Both the position numbers and the translations under genes were made by a program. The notes under the pieces were generated by a model, which searched no databases, was not told where the DNA came from, and saw only the letters and a program-made list of their open reading frames with translations. From positions 4,758,635-4,822,634 of the forward strand of contig NZ_KB235948.1 of the NCBI RefSeq assembly GCF_000332335.1: a DNA stretch of 64,000 nucleotides, read 5' to 3'. This DNA comes from Kamptonema formosum PCC 10802 (lineage in GTDB: Bacteria > Cyanobacteriota > Cyanobacteriia > Cyanobacteriales > Oscillatoriaceae). Of the stretch, positions 61,701 to 64,000 are shown piece after piece; positions within the stretch are counted from its first letter, which is position 1; each line of letters opens with the position of its first letter.

Positions 61701-62022
61701 GGCTGTGGGGTTTGAGAAACTCTAGCTTTTCCGCATCGGACAAGTTCTCCCAATTTAATTCATATAACTTGTACTCGATTAACCGCTTTTCCAGGGTTTC
61801 CTTTACCGATATATCTACCGTTCCAGCCTCATAAGACTCTTTGAAGGGCCGCACAGCTAATTTGCCGGCCAATTTCTTCAGGTTCCAGCTATCCAAAGGG
61901 CTGAGCTGTGCGGGAAATGCCGCCGGTGCCGATCGCTTTTCTAGCTGTTTTACAATGAGAGTGCGCTCCGACAAGTTGCTAGCGCGACAGGCAATGTCTA
62001 AAAAAAGATTATTATCAAGCAT
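58777..62022 (-). CDS. lanM: Class II lanthionine synthetase LanM
   Basis: A 1081-residue bifunctional enzyme. It phosphorylates and dehydrates Ser/Thr in a precursor, then adds Cys thiols to make thioether rings. The N-terminal dehydratase (about 130-600) carries kinase-like motifs such as GGGDLHYENILVARGNAFIC near residue 400. The C-terminal LanC-like cyclase (about 690-1075) has GFSHGAGGIGWALIRLG, the zinc ligand Cys944 in AWCSGAAGIG, Cys992/His993 in LCHGKAGN and a late ICGAGGSDVYAG. ATG 62022 is preferred to TTG 62031. Length is normal for LanM. The precursor gene is 127 bases upstream. Confidence 0.94.
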   Translation of the reverse strand: MLDNNLFLDIACRASNLSERTLIVKQLEKRSAPAAFPAQLSPLDSWNLKKLAGKLAVRPFKESYEAGTVDISVKETLEKRLIEYKLYELNWENLSDAEKLEFLKPHSQWLSVYQAALATLDLPQQKFSASRWYEPEIYYGNFAKVCEPFLRLAGERLQAVCEAVNLSGGTHKINSQVVADIQLHLLNRFEMALAWALEADINVYCAKNNIAKSEGPDAYIAYLEQNFGSRLDYHRFYCKFPVLGRWLAQVTCFVCEIGEEVVRRLTADRDEIGATFFGGGQIAEIKSFKLGKSDSHAGGKSVVLVELALGNSEPATLVYKPRCIKSEAALQGLLETLTEEGVVEFATYRVLCKDGYGYAEFIPAGQNHMESEREVERFYRQLGGYLGIFHTLGGGDLHYENILVARGNAFICDCETVLEVVPRGQEKMLDTVFDSVFKTVMLEWPRASGDGAGSEMKLSAYSGGESYELTFAVPQINQNRMSLAVGVEHQVGVRVEGEATNRIYYSGQLVTPQDYKDSIVGGFNRVYNWFQENPTQAITELKELFAPSLVRFINWGTQAYTKLMISARHPKCLAEPLEVDLIFSSLLEHRREWDKNGQLAELEVAAMWQLDVPIFTAKAAGSNELVYNYQLSLPDALAMSPLENAVRRIEKLSAESRIRQNQYIYASLSAEEINSPYFIASAVNYAKQIGWQLCELLQPAGSKAPWKTYEYTVLGKRHADISGDLYEGTAGICLFLAYLDAIEPQAEFRQVAERALEYAIEHRNTALIGAYQGVAGLIYLLTHLAVLWEKPALLDLAVSLTGELKPRICEDRHFDILIGAAGIIPVMLGLAGATAGQGIDVAHQCAKHLLQHAKSENGTLSWPHNPPELVRGNLTGFSHGAGGIGWALIRLGCYANQPEYIEAGRQAFAYEARQFDSQYRDWYDLRKSVMTGNPDELHFANAWCSGAAGIGLSRIASWAALGKTDGAILRDAYMALNATLRNFSKLGNDSLCHGKAGNAELLLRVALLRDEPYLQMEANVQAQAQWRNFEKARRWICGAGGSDVYAGLMLGLAGIGAHFLRLAHPQRVPSPLLLDPPPVVK

Positions 62023-62061
62023 TGCGAGCAAATTACAGCTGCCTAAAACTCATCCTAACTG

Positions 62062-62139
62062 GGCTAGCATCACACGGTTAAATCGTGTGATGCTAGCCTG
62101 GAAACATCCTCTCAGGCTATAGCCTAAAATCGGATGTTT
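62062..62139 (-). promoter_or_regulatory. Two adjacent hairpins between precursor gene and lanM
   Basis: On the transcribed minus strand, just after the precursor stop, the RNA can fold AAACATCC...GGATGTTT (62132-62139 with 62102-62109) enclosing AGGCTATAGCCT. Next comes a perfect 15-bp stem GGCTAGCATCACACG/CGTGTGATGCTAGCC (62062-62098) with a 7-base loop. There is no T-run after it, so it is more likely a processing or stability element or attenuator than a simple terminator. Confidence 0.7.
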
Positions 62140-62148
62140 GCGCCTAAA

Positions 62149-62430
62149 TTACTTCGTTGTCCCGTCACAGACGATGGTAAAAGGACCGAAGCTACACGTG
62201 GCCCGGCACGCTACGGCTATATTTAATTCTCCCAAAGCATCGTCGAGCAACTCGAAGACCGACTGGTCCTGCTTTTCGACTGCTGCCGGCAGCGCGAGTT
62301 CCGCACCGGCTGGAATCCCAAAAGCTTCCGGATTGGCTAAAATCTCGTCGCGGAAATCGGCATCAATTGCCGCCTTTTGGAATAACTGTTCGAGGTAAAT
62401 GACAGACGGTTTTTCGAGAGTAATAGACAT
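62149..62430 (-). CDS. NHLP-type lanthipeptide precursor
   Basis: A 93-residue precursor. Its leader matches the nitrile-hydratase-alpha-like type (LEQLFQKAAIDADFRDEILA, NPEAFGIPAGAELALPAAVE) ending in DDALGELNIAVA. The core candidate CRATCSFGPFTIVCDGTTK carries Cys75, Cys79, Cys88 and Thr78, Ser80, Thr85, Thr91, Thr92, enough for up to three rings. No double-Gly is seen, so the leader cut is uncertain (after the AVA near residue 74). GGAG lies 12 bases before the ATG. It precedes lanM and is its most likely substrate. Confidence 0.88.
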   Translation of the reverse strand: MSITLEKPSVIYLEQLFQKAAIDADFRDEILANPEAFGIPAGAELALPAAVEKQDQSVFELLDDALGELNIAVACRATCSFGPFTIVCDGTTK

Positions 62431-62579
62431 CCTCTTTTCTCCAAACTTTTAGTTTTGCTTGTTGCTATTGGGAGTTTTATCAGAGCAAATTTGAAAACTC
62501 GGAATTCCCCAGAAACGACTTCTCAGCAAGCGCTGAGACAGTTTATTGCTGCCTGTCCCACCTGGTGGGGCTTTCGCTC

Positions 62580-62921
62580 CTAGGACTTGGGCTGGACGCT
62601 CAGCTTGATATTCAGCTTATCTTGGAGAGCTACAAACTCTTTAAGGGCTGCTGACATATTGTCTGAATCATTTTGCCAGTCCACCAGTTTCTGTTCGTCT
62701 TCTGTCAGTCCTCCCTGAGCCAAGAGAGACTCCAACCACGTTTTCAGGCCATCGGCACTTGTATCTGTAATTGGAGCAACTTGGCTTGTGGTCTGGCTTT
62801 CAGCCGCCTGTAACGACGCTTCCAGAAACTCCCGCAGCTTGCTTTGGGGCGACAGACACAAAAACATCGTCATCAGCATTTGGATTTGCCGAATCTCGTC
62901 AGTGCTTTGAACTTGGGTCAT
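62580..62921 (-). CDS. Small helical protein upstream of lanthipeptide precursor
   Basis: A 113-residue protein of unknown function, mainly helical (DEIRQIQMLMTMFLCLSPQS, KLREFLEASLQAAESQ, GLKTWLESLLAQGG). No known domain. It is the first gene of the same-strand lanthipeptide group, 149 bases before the precursor. It may be an accessory or recognition protein, but nothing in the sequence proves this. Confidence 0.6.
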   Translation of the reverse strand: MTQVQSTDEIRQIQMLMTMFLCLSPQSKLREFLEASLQAAESQTTSQVAPITDTSADGLKTWLESLLAQGGLTEDEQKLVDWQNDSDNMSAALKEFVALQDKLNIKLSVQPKS

Positions 62922-64000
62922 GGCAGTTGCGTTTCCCTACTCACTACGCTTACTAACTTACTGCAGCCAAATCGTAATGACATCTTTTTTGGCAATTTTG
63001 TTACAAAACTTAATATTCGCTCATTTTCCAGCGGTGCAGCGGGGCAAACCTATCTAAAGGTTATTGGCGAAAAGACTGCTCTTGGCTTAAGGTAGTAAGT
63101 TTGTTTGTGCAATTTTAAGTGGGTAAGGACAAGTGCTTATGGCGGGAAATGTCGCCGGCTCAAGCAGTACGCCTGAACCGAGCGGCTCTACTTGCGGTGG
63201 AAAATCCCTTTTTTGGGCACAGCGGCGGGCGCAGGGCGTGGGAAATCGGCTAAACTCCGCGTTCTAGGCTCTTTTTGGCAGCTGAAGGGCTCCAACCAAC
63301 CCCCACCGCTAATAGCCTCGCCAAGGTCCCACACCTAAATCTTCCTTTAGGAAGATGCCAGTAATGAATAGCTGGAGTTATTGCGTTTTTCATATTAGTT
63401 AGGGAATGAGAAACCCGGTTTCATAGAGAAACCGGGTTTCAAAGGGCTGCTTCATCCCACTGAAAACCGCTATATAAGGGCGTTTTTTGTCGCGGCGACA
63501 GCAAAGCCGGTTTTCCTGTGGCTGCACGGCTTCACAATTTCTTTATAAACACGCGATTTCAGTCGCTGCCGGTGACTCAGGACTTGGGGATTCAACCGGC
63601 TGGCTGAGGGGTGAGGCACTGAGGGGGGGAGAGCCGTAAGGGGCAATGGCCAACAGGAATTCCGCTCCACCGGCGGCGGAAGTCCTGAAAAATTGTTTAA
63701 TGTTTAATGTCTTGAATCTTTAATATGTAATTCAGGGCAGCCGGCAGGCGTAAGCCTTGGACTGTCAGGCGTGGCAGAGGGCGCTTGCCTCTCCACCCGG
63801 ACGTGCGCCGCTTGGATCTCCAGGTTGCCGGTGCTCCCCGAAACCTCACCGCTGAGACTGACTTGCGCCCCATCGATCCAGGCGCTGAGTAAAAATCCTC
63901 AAGTTTCCGCTGTGTGGCCAGTGTTGCTGGCAAGATCCGCCCCTACAGCGCCACCGGCTTTCTTTGACGCTGCCGGTGGCAGACGCCAGAAACGAGCCGC
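62922..64000. repeat. Terminal gene-poor region
   Basis: No certain gene. A GAGAAACCCGGTTTCATAGAGAAACCGGGTTTC palindrome lies at 63409-63440. The minus strand of 63690-64000 contains a broken frame with AWIDGAQVSLSGEVSGST and GNLEIQAAHVRVE, which has the look of a filamentous-haemagglutinin-type repeat, but stops interrupt it. Confidence 0.45.

Overview
The window is bacterial chromosomal DNA from a cyanobacterium, most likely a filamentous one. It carries photosystem I genes (psaF, psaJ, psaL), a KaiB-like sensor kinase of the SasA type, DUF2721, DUF4359, GUN4 and DUF2079 proteins, pentapeptide repeats, many Hanks-type kinases and very many short dispersed repeats. The DNA is also unusually rich in CCGGCA/TGCCGG words. 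I cannot name the species from the sequence alone.

Layout. 1-510: end of an rRNA operon (23S 3' end, 5S, terminator). 530-8950: a phospho-signalling island with a PP2C phosphatase, a kinase-FHA protein, a zinc-ribbon VWA protein, and two tandemly duplicated zinc-ribbon kinases fused to formylglycine-generating-enzyme-like (C-type-lectin-fold) domains. A truncated Avd gene sits between the two kinases. The set resembles a TerY-P type triad joined to diversity-generating-retroelement (DGR) targets. No reverse transcriptase or template repeat is visible in the window. 9-14.6 kb: DUF2721, sirohydrochlorin chelatase, Mn catalase, a kinase-GUN4 gene broken by a frameshift, and DUF4359. 14.7-17 kb: tRNA-His and an ExbB/ExbD pair. 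17-27 kb: methyltransferase, type IV pilin, a TPR/SPINDLY glycosyltransferase, a 1286-residue methyltransferase/glycosyltransferase polyprotein, a frameshifted methyltransferase and a TPR protein, plausibly a pilus or surface-glycan set. 27-33 kb: pabC-like lyase with a tandemly copied 3' end, RqcH, a RemA-family protein, gmk and two coupled small genes. 33-36 kb: psaL, psaJ and psaF, then tsaD divergently. 36-42 kb: ACT protein, TnpB relic, GNAT, coiled-coil protein, coaD, and an EEP phosphatase with a deleted paralogue. 42.8-56 kb: glycosyltransferase, DUF2079 protein, SasA, NlpC/P60-like lipoprotein, PBP4, a peroxiredoxin-like pseudogene, and a pentapeptide protein.

56.8-62.9 kb: a complete-looking class II lanthipeptide operon on the minus strand. 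In transcription order it encodes a small unknown protein, an NHLP-type precursor (3 Cys and 5 Ser/Thr in the core), LanM, a 2OG-Fe(II) oxygenase, and a protein fusing a Nif11-type leader domain to a second oxygenase-like fold. No transporter or protease is linked. This locus and the DGR-like kinase island are the two most interesting parts of the window.

Several families of short repeats run through the region. Some supply stop codons, some have entered reading frames, and one four-copy ~112 bp family has an edge resembling a CRISPR repeat. Many genes are broken (GUN4, methyltransferase, hydrolase, EEP, peroxiredoxin-like, TnpB), so this is an actively decaying genome segment.
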